DNA of 64,000 nt from DASSUW01 sp963740605 (GTDB lineage Bacteria; Actinomycetota; Thermoleophilia; Solirubrobacterales; Solirubrobacteraceae): the NCBI GenBank assembly GCA_963740605.1, contig CAVUFC010000028.1, positions 62,001 through 126,000 of the forward strand, in the 5' to 3' direction. Below the pieces are notes generated by a model, which saw only the letters and a list, made by a program, of their open reading frames with translations, searched no databases and was not told the DNA's origin. Positions 1 through 7,796 of this stretch are shown here, piece after piece; within the stretch, counting starts at the first letter, position 1, and the number at the start of each line of letters is the position of its first letter. The translations under genes were made by a program, and so were the position numbers.

Positions 1-915
1 CAGGCCTTCCTCGACCAGCTCGCGCAGGTACGTGCGCTCGTCCTTGCCGTCCGGGCAGTCGAACCGCGGGATCAGGTGGTTGCCGAGCGCGATCTCGACG
101 TTGCAGCGCTCGGCGATCTCCAGCGTGTTGGCGACGGCGCCGGGCATGTCGGCGAACGACTCCGCCATCTCCTCGGTCGACTTGAGGAAGAACTCGTTCG
201 TGTCGAAGCTCATCTTCGGCTGCGCGAGCGTGGACTTCGTCTGCACGCACAGCAGCGCGGCGTGGTGGTGATAGTCCTCGCGCCGGAGGTAGTGGACATC
301 GGCCGTGGCGACCAGCGGCCGGTTCATCTCCTGCGCGAAGCGCGAGATCGCCTCGTTGACCTGCTCCTGCTCCTTGAGGCCGTTGCGCTGGACCTCGAGA
401 TAGACGTCCTCGGCCCCGAACACCTGGATCAACTCGTCGAGATGGGCGCGCGCCTGGTCGGGCTTGCCCTGGACGATCCGCTGGCTCGACCGGGAGGCGA
501 GGCATCCGCTGAGCGCGATCACGCCTTCGGCGTGCCGGGACATCACCTCGAGGTCGACCCCCGGCTTGCCGCGGTGCAGTCCTTCGAGGAAGCCGGTGCT
601 CGAGAGCTTGACGAGGTTCCTGAGCCCCTCATCCGACTGCGCGAGCAGCGTCAGGTGGTTGCGCTCCACCTTCGGGTCGCGGCTGTTGCGGTCGTCCACG
701 AAGTAGGCCTCGAGGCCCACGAGCGGCTTGATGTCGTGCTTCTTGCAGGCCTTGTAGAGCTCGACCGCGCCGTTCATCACCCCGTGATCGGTGAGCGCGA
801 GCGCGGGCTGGCCGAAGCTCGCGGCACGCTCGGCGAGCTTGTCGATCTTGCAGGCGCCGTCCAGCAGCGAGTACTCGCTGTGGACGTGAAGGTGGACGCA
901 TCCGGGCGCTGTCAC
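1..915 (-). CDS. dnaE: DNA polymerase III subunit alpha, N-terminal part (cut by window edge)
   Basis: Encodes the first 305 residues of the replicative polymerase catalytic subunit; the rest lies beyond the left edge. I translated this frame directly. It begins at a GTG at 915 and gives MTAPGCVHLHVHSEYSLLDG, the classic start of the PHP domain, followed by ALTDHGVMNGAVELYKAC, GLEAYFV and LALSGCLA-type segments. The pattern fits DnaE of the replicative class rather than PolC, because the PHP domain is at the very N-terminus with no OB or exonuclease domain before it. It is transcribed divergently from the GntR regulator; the 98-base gap holds that gene's promoter. DnaE1 and DnaE2/ImuC share this start, so the subtype is not certain. 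Family is secure. Confidence 0.93.
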   Translation of the reverse strand, partial: MTAPGCVHLHVHSEYSLLDGACKIDKLAERAASFGQPALALTDHGVMNGAVELYKACKKHDIKPLVGLEAYFVDDRNSRDPKVERNHLTLLAQSDEGLRNLVKLSSTGFLEGLHRGKPGVDLEVMSRHAEGVIALSGCLASRSSQRIVQGKPDQARAHLDELIQVFGAEDVYLEVQRNGLKEQEQVNEAISRFAQEMNRPLVATADVHYLRREDYHHHAALLCVQTKSTLAQPKMSFDTNEFFLKSTEEMAESFADMPGAVANTLEIAERCNVEIALGNHLIPRFDCPDGKDERTYLRELVEEGL

Positions 916-954
916 GGGTCGACAACCCTACGAACTGATTCGGACGCGTTCGGG

Positions 955-984
955 TTGACGACCCGCATCGTGCGGGACTAGCGT
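955..984 (+). promoter_or_regulatory. Promoter with operator-like inverted repeat in front of the GntR gene
   Basis: TTGACG (955-960) and TAGCGT (979-984) lie 18 bases apart and look like -35 and -10 boxes. The spacer contains a perfect inverted repeat, CCCGCA-TCG-TGCGGG (962-976). A repressor bound there would cover the promoter, so autoregulation by the downstream FadR-type protein is a natural inference. Box assignment is by eye. Confidence 0.55.
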
Positions 985-1013
985 GAACCGATGGTTGGAA
1001 GGGTCGCCAGCCG

Positions 1014-1670
1014 ATGAGCATCGTCCCCCTGTGGAGGATCACCGCGGCGAGCACAGTCGCCGCCGATCTGCGCGAGGCGTTGCTCTCGGGGCTGTTCGCG
1101 CCCGGCACGCAACTGGCGCCGGAGGATCTCGCCGGACGCACCGGCACCGACCCCGCGACGGTCCGCGAGGCCCTGTGCGAGCTCGAGCGCGACGGGCTCG
1201 TCATCCACTCGCTGCACCGCGGCCCCGAGGTCGCGCACCTGACGGCCGACGAGCTGCGGGACATCTACGCCGCGCGCCGCGTCTACGAGGTCGCGGGGCT
1301 GCAGGCCATGCTGCGAGCGCGGCCGGTCGACGTGAGCTGGCTCGGCGCGGCGGTCGAGCGGATGGGCGAGGCGTCGATCGCCGGCAACGAGCGCGCGCTG
1401 GTGGAGGCCGACCTCGCGTTCCACCTCGCGATCGTCGCCGCGGCGGGGTCGCGGCGGCTCACGCGTGCCGCCCAGAGCGGGCTGATGGAGTTGCGGCTGG
1501 TGCTCTCCGTGGCCGACCGTGAGGCCGACGACATGCCGGCCCTCGTCGCCGACCACCAGTATCTGATCGAGGTCTTCCGGGCCGGGCACGTGCGCGAGTC
1601 GGTCGCCGCGCTCGAGGACCATCTCGGCCGCGGCGAAGTCCTCGCCCGCTCGACCGCGTCTGTGCTCTGA
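1014..1670 (+). CDS. GntR/FadR-family transcriptional regulator (FCD domain)
   Basis: A 218-residue one-component regulator. Residues about 10-75 form the winged helix (LREALLSGLFAPGTQLAPED, then DPATVREALCELERDGLV), the GntR signature of recognition helix and wing. Residues about 80-215 are an all-helical FCD effector domain (IYAARRVYEVAGLQAML, DLAFHLAIVAAAGSRRL, DHQYLIEVFRAGHVRESVAALEDHL trimmed here into pieces), with the Asp and His residues that bind metal and a carboxylate ligand in this class. The ATG at 1014 is preceded by a GGAAGG ribosome site. The gene is isolated between dnaE (divergent) and a convergent coiled-coil gene, so its target pathway cannot be read from context. It is likely self-regulated through the repeat at 962-976. 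Confidence 0.9.
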   Translation: MSIVPLWRITAASTVAADLREALLSGLFAPGTQLAPEDLAGRTGTDPATVREALCELERDGLVIHSLHRGPEVAHLTADELRDIYAARRVYEVAGLQAMLRARPVDVSWLGAAVERMGEASIAGNERALVEADLAFHLAIVAAAGSRRLTRAAQSGLMELRLVLSVADREADDMPALVADHQYLIEVFRAGHVRESVAALEDHLGRGEVLARSTASVL

Positions 1671-1671
1671 C

Positions 1672-4590
1672 CTAGCGGGCGTCTTCGGTCCAGGAATGGA
1701 TGAGCGCGACTGCGCCAGCGTCGCCGCGGATCACCGGCCGCTCGCCGCTCGGGACGAGGTCGTTGCGCAGGAGCCGGTCGAACGTGGCGCGGGTCATGGT
1801 GACCCTGGCGGCGGGTTCGTCGGCAGGTGGGTTGGCCGAGACCGTGAGGCCGGTGCCGTCGCTCGCCGTCAGGAACCAGGTCTCCGCCGGGTCGCTGTCG
1901 ATCGTCTGCGCGACCGTGAACGAGTGGCCCTTCGTCTGGGACGGGTGCACCGCGTAGGCGAACGTGCGGTAGACGAGCTCGGGATCGAGCTGTGCGCCGG
2001 CACGGGCGGCGTCCGCGAGCGTGAGCGTGCTCTGCGGGAGCGCCTGGAGCGCCTTCACGCGGCGCTTGCGGCCGCGCACCCGCGCCGGGCCGAAGAAGCG
2101 CCCGATGCGGTGCTCGACGCCCGCCAGCAGCTCGGCGAGGATCAGCGGGTCGGCGGTCAGGTGGAACTCGGCGTCGGGGCGGCCGCGCGGGCGGTCGAGC
2201 GGTTCGACGAAGGCGCGCCCGCCGGCGATCGCGACCGAGTACGTGCCCACGCCGCTGATCGTCAGGTCGTAGCCGAGCGGGCCGTCGATGACGGCCCCCT
2301 GCGCCGGCAGCAGCGCCGCGAGGACGCGGCCGGCGAGCGCGGCGTTGTCGTGCGCGAGCTTGACGATGGCGCCGCGGAGCAGCGGGTAGTCGCGGCGCTC
2401 GGTGCCGAGCATGAGGCCGCGAGCCGGTGGCTTGGTCGCCGAGATGATGCGCGGGGCGCTCGGCGCGACGAGCGCCTCGGCGGCCGGCGGCGGGGCTGCG
2501 ACGGGCTCTGCCGGCGGCGCGTCGAGATCGGGCGCGGGCAGCGGGACGAGCTCGGGCGTGGGCGGCGCGGCGGTCAGTGTCTCCGGCGGCGACCACTCGA
2601 CGTACGGCTCGGCGTCCGGCGCGGGCGGCTCGAGCAGCACACCGGCGTGCTCGTATCCGGGCGGCGCCCACTGGACGTCGGGCTGGTCCGGCCCGGCTCG
2701 CCGGCGCTCGACTCCCGGCTCGACGGGCTCCCGCTCGCTCTCGACGATCTCCGACCACTCGACCACCGGCTCCGCGTCGGGCGCGGCCGGCTCTTCCTCC
2801 GGCGCCGACCACTCGACCGCTGGCTCGGCGTCGGGCGCCACCGGCTCGGCCTGCGGCACCGGCGACGCCCACGCCTCGGCCTCGGGCTCCGAGGGCACCT
2901 CCGCCGGGATCTCGAAGGCGGCGGTGGCGGGCGCCTCGGCCGCCGGCCACGGCGCGTCCTCGCTGGCGGGCTCGGCGTCGGGTGCGGGCGGCTCCGGCGT
3001 GCGGCTCCGCAACGCCTCGGCGGCGGCGTCGAGATTCGCGACCATGCGCGTCGAGTCCTCGGCCGGCGCCCAGGCGGGCGCGGCGGCGGCCTGTTCCTGG
3101 GCAAGCCGCTCGAGCTGCTCGCGACCGGTGCGCTCGAGCTCGGCGATCCGCTCCTGCAGTGTCGTGCCTTCGGCGCGCCGGGCCGCGCGCTCGGCGTCGA
3201 GCTCCGTGCGCAGCTCCTCGACGTCGGTGCGCGCCGCGGTGGCCGCCGCCCGTGCGAGCTCGAGCTCGGCGCGCAGGTCGTTCGCCGCGCTGTGTGAGAA
3301 CGCGGCTTCGCGCCGCGCGGCGTCGAGATCGGCGGCGAGCGCGTCGGCGGCGGCGCGCGCAGACGCCCCGTCGGCCTGCGCGGACGCGGCGTCAGACCGC
3401 GCGGTTTGAAGATCGGCGGCGAGCGTGCCGGCGGTCGCGCGGCTCGACGCGGCGTTGGCCCGTGTCGTCTCGAGGTCGGCCCGGAGCCGGTCGGCCTCGG
3501 CGCGGGCGGCGCGCAACTCGTCGCCGGTGCGATCCGCGGCGCGGGCGGCGCGTTCGCGGTCGAGCTCGTCCTCGAGCGTGGTGCGGGCGACAGTCTCCAC
3601 CTGCAGGCGGGCCTCGGCCGTCGCGGCACGAGCTTCGGCCTCGGCGACCACGGCCTCGAGCCCGCGCGCCTCCTCGAGCGCGGCGCGGACCGACGTCAGC
3701 TCGGCCTCGAGCTCGGCGCGGCGGCGATCCCAGGCGGCGCGTGCCTCGCCGAACCGTCCGTCGGCCTCACCCAGCGCCGCACGCGCGGACACGGCCTCGG
3801 CCTCTGCCTCGTCCAGCGCGGCGCGGAGCGCCGGCGCGGTGGTGGCCTTCTCGGCCTCCAGCACGGCCAGGCGCACGGCGTCCCCCGCGCGCGTGACCTC
3901 GTGGGTCCGCAGTCGCAGTTGCCATTCGCGCGAACGGGACCGCAGGTCGGCGGCCGACGCCAGCGCGGCCGTCAGCGCGCCCCGCCGCTCGTCCGCCTCG
4001 GTCTCGCGCGCCAGCAGCGTGTCGCGCTCGGCGGTCGCCTCCTCCAGGCGCCGCTCCAGCTCGGTCGAGCGCAGCTCCAGCACCTCGACGGCCTTCAGCG
4101 CCTCGGCGGCGACGCGCGCCTGCTGCTTCTCGGCCGCCTCGGCCCGGCGGGCGCGCCGCTCGGCCAGCACGGCCCGGTCGATCACCTCGCCGCCGGAATC
4201 CTCGATCTCAGGCTCAGGCCGCGCCGCTCCCGGCACCGGCGGTGGCTCGACCCCGCGCGACAAGACCGGGAGTCCCGCCCGTGTGCCGCTCGCCCACTCC
4301 AGCCACAGGGCGTCGGGATCGGCCGCGACCAGCGCCGCGGGCACGAGATAGGTCCCCCGCCAGGAGCCGGGATCGCGTGAGAAGCGCGCGTCGGGCAGCG
4401 AGTCGAACCGATGCTCGGCCCCCGCGGCGCGCAGCGCCAGCACCGGCAGGTCCGGCTGGCGGGCGCCTTCGTCGGTCCACCGCCCGCGCACGCGCACGAG
4501 TCCGCTCTCGGCCCCCGATGGGAGCCATTCGACCGTCTCTACGGCGAGGCCCGGGAGCGCAGGGATGCTCGGAGACGAGGACTCGGCCAC
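1672..4590 (-). CDS. Large coiled-coil protein with acidic EWS repeats and C-terminal SCP2-like domains
   Basis: A 972-residue cytoplasmic-looking protein with no signal peptide or membrane helix. Residues about 15-115 are a beta-rich domain. About 135-520 is an almost continuous Ala/Glu/Arg coiled coil. About 530-700 is a Pro/Ala/Glu-rich stretch in which the motif APDAEPxVEWSxPE recurs several times. The last ~230 residues contain two copies of a fold resembling SCP2 sterol-binding domains (for example AEFHLTADPLILAELLAGV and ARVTMTRATFDRLLRND). GTG start at 4590. It is the last gene of the minus-strand arginine-containing train and converges on the GntR gene with a one-base gap. Function is unknown; the build suggests a scaffold that binds hydrophobic ligands. 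The SCP2 assignment is by pattern and should be checked. Confidence 0.7.
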   Translation of the reverse strand: MAESSSPSIPALPGLAVETVEWLPSGAESGLVRVRGRWTDEGARQPDLPVLALRAAGAEHRFDSLPDARFSRDPGSWRGTYLVPAALVAADPDALWLEWASGTRAGLPVLSRGVEPPPVPGAARPEPEIEDSGGEVIDRAVLAERRARRAEAAEKQQARVAAEALKAVEVLELRSTELERRLEEATAERDTLLARETEADERRGALTAALASAADLRSRSREWQLRLRTHEVTRAGDAVRLAVLEAEKATTAPALRAALDEAEAEAVSARAALGEADGRFGEARAAWDRRRAELEAELTSVRAALEEARGLEAVVAEAEARAATAEARLQVETVARTTLEDELDRERAARAADRTGDELRAARAEADRLRADLETTRANAASSRATAGTLAADLQTARSDAASAQADGASARAAADALAADLDAARREAAFSHSAANDLRAELELARAAATAARTDVEELRTELDAERAARRAEGTTLQERIAELERTGREQLERLAQEQAAAAPAWAPAEDSTRMVANLDAAAEALRSRTPEPPAPDAEPASEDAPWPAAEAPATAAFEIPAEVPSEPEAEAWASPVPQAEPVAPDAEPAVEWSAPEEEPAAPDAEPVVEWSEIVESEREPVEPGVERRRAGPDQPDVQWAPPGYEHAGVLLEPPAPDAEPYVEWSPPETLTAAPPTPELVPLPAPDLDAPPAEPVAAPPPAAEALVAPSAPRIISATKPPARGLMLGTERRDYPLLRGAIVKLAHDNAALAGRVLAALLPAQGAVIDGPLGYDLTISGVGTYSVAIAGGRAFVEPLDRPRGRPDAEFHLTADPLILAELLAGVEHRIGRFFGPARVRGRKRRVKALQALPQSTLTLADAARAGAQLDPELVYRTFAYAVHPSQTKGHSFTVAQTIDSDPAETWFLTASDGTGLTVSANPPADEPAARVTMTRATFDRLLRNDLVPSGERPVIRGDAGAVALIHSWTEDAR

Positions 4591-4653
4591 GACCCATCCA
4601 TCCTCCCAGACGCACCGGCGCCCGGCGTCATAACGCGCCGCAGTTTCCGGGCG

Positions 4654-4821
4654 TCAGCTATCCGACCCGTTGCTGCGCGCCGCCAGGAGGGCGACGCCGC
4701 CGACCACCGCGAGCACGGCGCCGGCCACAACGGGCTTGGGCAAGTAGGTGCGGCCGTAGCGCTGGCGCAGCATGACCTTCAGGCCGTTCCAGACCAGCAT
4801 TCCGAGGAGCCGATAGAACAT
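4654..4821 (-). CDS. Small single-pass membrane protein
   Basis: A 55-residue protein starting MFYRLLGMLVWNGLKVMLRQ. Residues about 31-47 (VVAGAVLAVVGGVALLA) form a hydrophobic membrane segment, preceded by a positively charged loop (RQRYGRTYLPKP). It begins 10 bases after the argG stop and is on the same strand, so it is probably co-transcribed with argG. A longer reading in this frame runs back into argG; I chose the ATG at 4821 because it starts just after the argG stop. No function can be assigned. Confidence 0.6.
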   Translation of the reverse strand: MFYRLLGMLVWNGLKVMLRQRYGRTYLPKPVVAGAVLAVVGGVALLAARSNGSDS

Positions 4822-4831
4822 GCCGGGAGTT

Positions 4832-6133
4832 CTACCCGTTCCGGAGCCTGTGAGCCATCCGGGACTGCAGCGACCAGATCTCGATGAACCCGGGCGAGGC
4901 CTGCTGGGAGAACAGGCCGCCGGACTCGGCGAACGTGGCGAGCTGCGCGTCGTAGACGGCATTCGGCGACTCGCGCGTCACGACCCGCGCCGATCCCTTG
5001 AACAGCTTGAGCCCGATCGTGCCGGTCACGCGCTCGTTGACGTGGCGCGCGTACGCTTCGATGTCGGTCCGCAGCGGCTCCCACCACAGGCCCGCGTAGA
5101 CGAGGTAGGCCCATCTCTGGTCGAGCTGCGGCTTGAACTGGTTCTGGTGGATCGTCCCGCACAGGCGCTCGAGCTCGCGGTGGGCGGTCAGCAGGATCGC
5201 GGCGGCCGGGACCTCGTAGATGTCGCGCACCTTCAGGCCGACGATCCGGTCCTCGATGTGGTCGACGATGCCGACCCCGTGCTTGACGCCGAGCTCGGCG
5301 GCCGCCTCCAGGAGCGCCACAAGATCCATCTGCTCGCCGTTCAAAGCCACCGGCACGCCGGCCTCGAAGCCGACGGTCACGACCTCCGGCTCGTCGGGCG
5401 CCAGCTCCGGGCGGGTGACGAGCTGGAAGACGTCGTCGTCAGGCGCATGGGAGAGGTCCTCGATCCACTTGCCCTCGGACGATCGGCCCCAGAGGTTGTC
5501 GTCGATCGAGTACGGCGCGGTCTCGGTGCCGCCCTTGACCGGGATGCCGTGCTTGCGCGCGTACGCAATCTCCTCGTCGCGCCCCATCTGCCATGACCGC
5601 ACCGGTGCGATCACCTTCAGCTCCGGCGCCAGCGTCGCGATCGTGCCCTCGATCCGCACCTGGTCGTTGCCCTTGCCGGTGCAGCCGTGGGCGATCGTGT
5701 CGCAGCCGGTCCGGCGCGCGTACTCGACCGCCAGCTTGGCGATCAGCGGCCGCCCGAGCGCGGTGAACAGCGGGTAGCCGTCGCCGTAGTCGGCGTTCGC
5801 CTGGATCGCCGGGAGCACGTACTCGCGCGCGAACTCCTCGCGCGCGTCGACCACGTGGGCCTCGAGCGCGCCGAGCCGAAGTGCCTTGCCCTTGACCACG
5901 TCGTAGTCCTCGCCCGGCTGGCCGAGATTCACGGTCAAGGCGACGACCTCCGCCTCGTACTCGTCCTGGATCCACTTGAGCATCACGCTCGTGTCCAGGC
6001 CGCCGGAGTACAGGAGCAGCACCCGGCCGACCTCGCCGGGCTGGGCCAGGTAGGTCGCCACGCGCGTCGCCTGCGGGTCGGCGACGCGATGGACCTCGGT
6101 ATGTGTCTTGGGATCGCGCGGCTCGTCGTTCAC
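4832..6133 (-). CDS. argG: Argininosuccinate synthase
   Basis: Joins citrulline and aspartate using ATP, the penultimate step of arginine synthesis. The 433-residue product has the N-type ATP pyrophosphatase P-loop SGGLDTS near residue 43, followed by DIxG-type Asp-binding segments, HGCTGKGNDQVR and the citrulline-binding GTETAPYSIDDNLWGRS. Start is GTG at 6133; this gives an N-terminal extension of about 35 residues before the core, longer than most family members, so a start further in cannot be excluded. It lies about 1.7 kb after argD on the same strand, with two unrelated genes between. argH, argF and argR are not found in the window. Confidence 0.96.
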   Translation of the reverse strand: MNDEPRDPKTHTEVHRVADPQATRVATYLAQPGEVGRVLLLYSGGLDTSVMLKWIQDEYEAEVVALTVNLGQPGEDYDVVKGKALRLGALEAHVVDAREEFAREYVLPAIQANADYGDGYPLFTALGRPLIAKLAVEYARRTGCDTIAHGCTGKGNDQVRIEGTIATLAPELKVIAPVRSWQMGRDEEIAYARKHGIPVKGGTETAPYSIDDNLWGRSSEGKWIEDLSHAPDDDVFQLVTRPELAPDEPEVVTVGFEAGVPVALNGEQMDLVALLEAAAELGVKHGVGIVDHIEDRIVGLKVRDIYEVPAAAILLTAHRELERLCGTIHQNQFKPQLDQRWAYLVYAGLWWEPLRTDIEAYARHVNERVTGTIGLKLFKGSARVVTRESPNAVYDAQLATFAESGGLFSQQASPGFIEIWSLQSRMAHRLRNG

Positions 6134-6154
6134 GACGGGCAGCTTATGAGGACG

Positions 6155-6676
6155 CTAGTGACCGCGACGGGTGACGCCGGCGGCCCGCAGGTAGCGGAAG
6201 CCGTCCTCGCCGTCGTGCTCGACGTAGCCGGAGTCCTCGACCTGGTCGGCCGAGTCGCGCGCGTCGCGCAGCCAGCGGGCGCCGATCAGGTCGCTCATCC
6301 CGGCCGCCTCGTCGAACAGCCGGTCGCCGTCGACGTCGAGCTTCTCGGTACTGCGGCGGTGGAGCGGGGCGATCAGCATCGCCTCTCCCGCGGCCGCTTC
6401 GTCGGCCAGGCTGAGGCCGATGAGCCCGAGCACGATCGGGCGCTCGCTGTCGAGCCGCACGGCGAGCGCGGCGACACGCTCGCTCCAGGCGCACAGCAGG
6501 TCCGCGCGGTCGTGGTCGATCGCATCGCGGAACGCGGCCTGCCACGTGGGGTCGGCCTCGGTGAACGCCCGGACGGCTCGGGCGATGTGGGAATCCTCGG
6601 CGTTCGGGATCGGGCTGTCGTAGTACCCGTCGATGCGGGGCAGCTCGAGCATCGCCAGTGCGTCGCGGACGTCCAT
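6155..6676 (-). CDS. Hypothetical protein
   Basis: A 173-residue acidic, soluble, mostly helical protein with no signal peptide or membrane segment. Recognisable landmarks are MLELPRIDGYYDSPIPNAED near the N-terminus and IVLGLIGLSLADEAAAGEAM in the middle. I do not recognise the family. It sits 21 bases upstream of argG on the same strand and 19 bases after the secreted protein gene, so it is probably part of the same transcript as argG. ATG start at 6676. Confidence 0.65.
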   Translation of the reverse strand: MDVRDALAMLELPRIDGYYDSPIPNAEDSHIARAVRAFTEADPTWQAAFRDAIDHDRADLLCAWSERVAALAVRLDSERPIVLGLIGLSLADEAAAGEAMLIAPLHRRSTEKLDVDGDRLFDEAAGMSDLIGARWLRDARDSADQVEDSGYVEHDGEDGFRYLRAAGVTRRGH

Positions 6677-6695
6677 GTCAGCTCAGTCAATCACG

Positions 6696-7748
6696 TCAGG
6701 GCGACCGCACGCGCGCACGCATGTGCGGGGTGGCGAACCCGGCGACCAGGGCGAGCAGGATCAGCGTGATCCCGATCGCGAGCGAGACGCCGCCGGCGTC
6801 GCGTCCGCCGCCGCCACCGGTCAGGGGCGGCGGGAGCCGGGTCTCGGACTCGCCGCGCACACTCCCGCTTCCCGTCGACGAGTCGTGCCCCGCCGACTCG
6901 CCGGCCACCTGGCCCTTGTCGGGCTCCGGGACCAGCCCGCCGCCGTCGCCGCCGTCCGCGCTGGTGCCGGCGGCGAGCGCCGTCGGCGTGTTCGGCGTGG
7001 CCGCTCCGCCGCACGCACCGGCGCGCGAGAGGTGGCGCGCTTCACGCACCCCGCGGCGTTCGATCCGCGCGACGCGCCGCACCCGCAGGTCGAGCAGCTG
7101 CGCGACGCCTCGGCGCGAGTGCGGCCGCGCCGAGCCGAGCCCGGTGCGCAGCACGAGTACGCGTCGCTGCAGGGCGCTGAGGTCGTTGAGGCAGGCGCTG
7201 AGTCGGGTGACCAGGCGACGCAGCCGGCGTTCGGCACGGTGGCGCTGCGCCGGCGTGCGGGCGGCGGTGCGCGCGCGGGCGCCGCGACCGCGTGACGACG
7301 AGCCGCCCCGCGCGCCGGCACCGCCGGACGACGCGCTGGGCGCCGCCGCGGATCCACTGCTGCCCTGCGATGAGGTCGAGCCACCGCCGCCAGAGGAGGA
7401 TCCACCGCCGCCGCCGCCAGAGGAGGATCCACCGCCGCCGCCGCCAGAGGAGGACCCACCGCCGCCACCCGAAGGGCCGGTCACGCCCGGCACCGTCGGC
7501 AGCGGCACGGAGGGTGGCGCAGTCGGGACCGGGACCACGGTCGGCACGGGCACCGGCGGAGGCTTCGGGAGCGGGACCACGGTGGCACCGACCGGCACCG
7601 GCACCGGCACCGGCGGAGGCTTCGGGAGCGGGACGACGGGCGGGACCGGTGGGACCGGTGGGACCGGCGGCAGTTGCGCAGACGTCGACGCCGGCGCTGC
7701 AAGAGCCCCCACTCCCGCCACGAGCGCTGCGACCACCCGCTTCCTCAT
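6696..7748 (-). CDS. Secreted, membrane-anchored Pro/Gly-rich protein with a sigma-70 region 4-like segment
   Basis: A 350-residue protein. Residues 1-24 are a Sec signal peptide ending STSA-QL. Residues 26-90 are proline-rich, built on repeats of VPLPKPPPVPVP. Residues 93-125 are Gly6-Ser3 repeats. Residues 187-240 (LNDLSALQRRVLVLRTGLGS onward, ending IERRGVREARHL) match the length and hydrophobic pattern of sigma-70 region 4.2, a helix-turn-helix normally used on the -35 box. After a disordered linker, residues 321-340 form a membrane helix followed by a basic tail. The topology puts the HTH-like part outside the membrane. It lies between argD and argG on the same strand. Secretion and repeats are clear; the sigma likeness is pattern-based. 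Confidence 0.75.
   Translation of the reverse strand: MRKRVVAALVAGVGALAAPASTSAQLPPVPPVPPVPPVVPLPKPPPVPVPVPVGATVVPLPKPPPVPVPTVVPVPTAPPSVPLPTVPGVTGPSGGGGGSSSGGGGGGSSSGGGGGGSSSGGGGSTSSQGSSGSAAAPSASSGGAGARGGSSSRGRGARARTAARTPAQRHRAERRLRRLVTRLSACLNDLSALQRRVLVLRTGLGSARPHSRRGVAQLLDLRVRRVARIERRGVREARHLSRAGACGGAATPNTPTALAAGTSADGGDGGGLVPEPDKGQVAGESAGHDSSTGSGSVRGESETRLPPPLTGGGGGRDAGGVSLAIGITLILLALVAGFATPHMRARVRSP
7391..7471 (-). repeat. 27-bp tandem repeat encoding Gly6-Ser3
   Basis: Three copies of a 27-base unit begin at 7391, 7418 and 7445 on the plus strand, each containing CAGAGGAGGA followed by CCACCGCCGCC. On the coding (minus) strand they encode GGGGGGSSS linkers in the secreted protein. Copies are nearly identical, so length variation by slippage is likely. 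Confidence 0.85.
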
Positions 7749-7796
7749 CTACACACCGAATACCGGGAGTACGGGACTCCCAAACCGTCCGCGTCG

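Noticed and set aside
1696..3297. Long Arg/Gly-rich open frames antisense to the coiled-coil gene
   Set aside because: They mirror the strongly biased GC codons of the real minus-strand gene; composition is Arg/Gly/Ala/Leu noise with no domain.
7391..7471. Short regular repeats that could suggest a CRISPR array
   Set aside because: Units are contiguous without spacers and encode an in-frame Gly/Ser linker.
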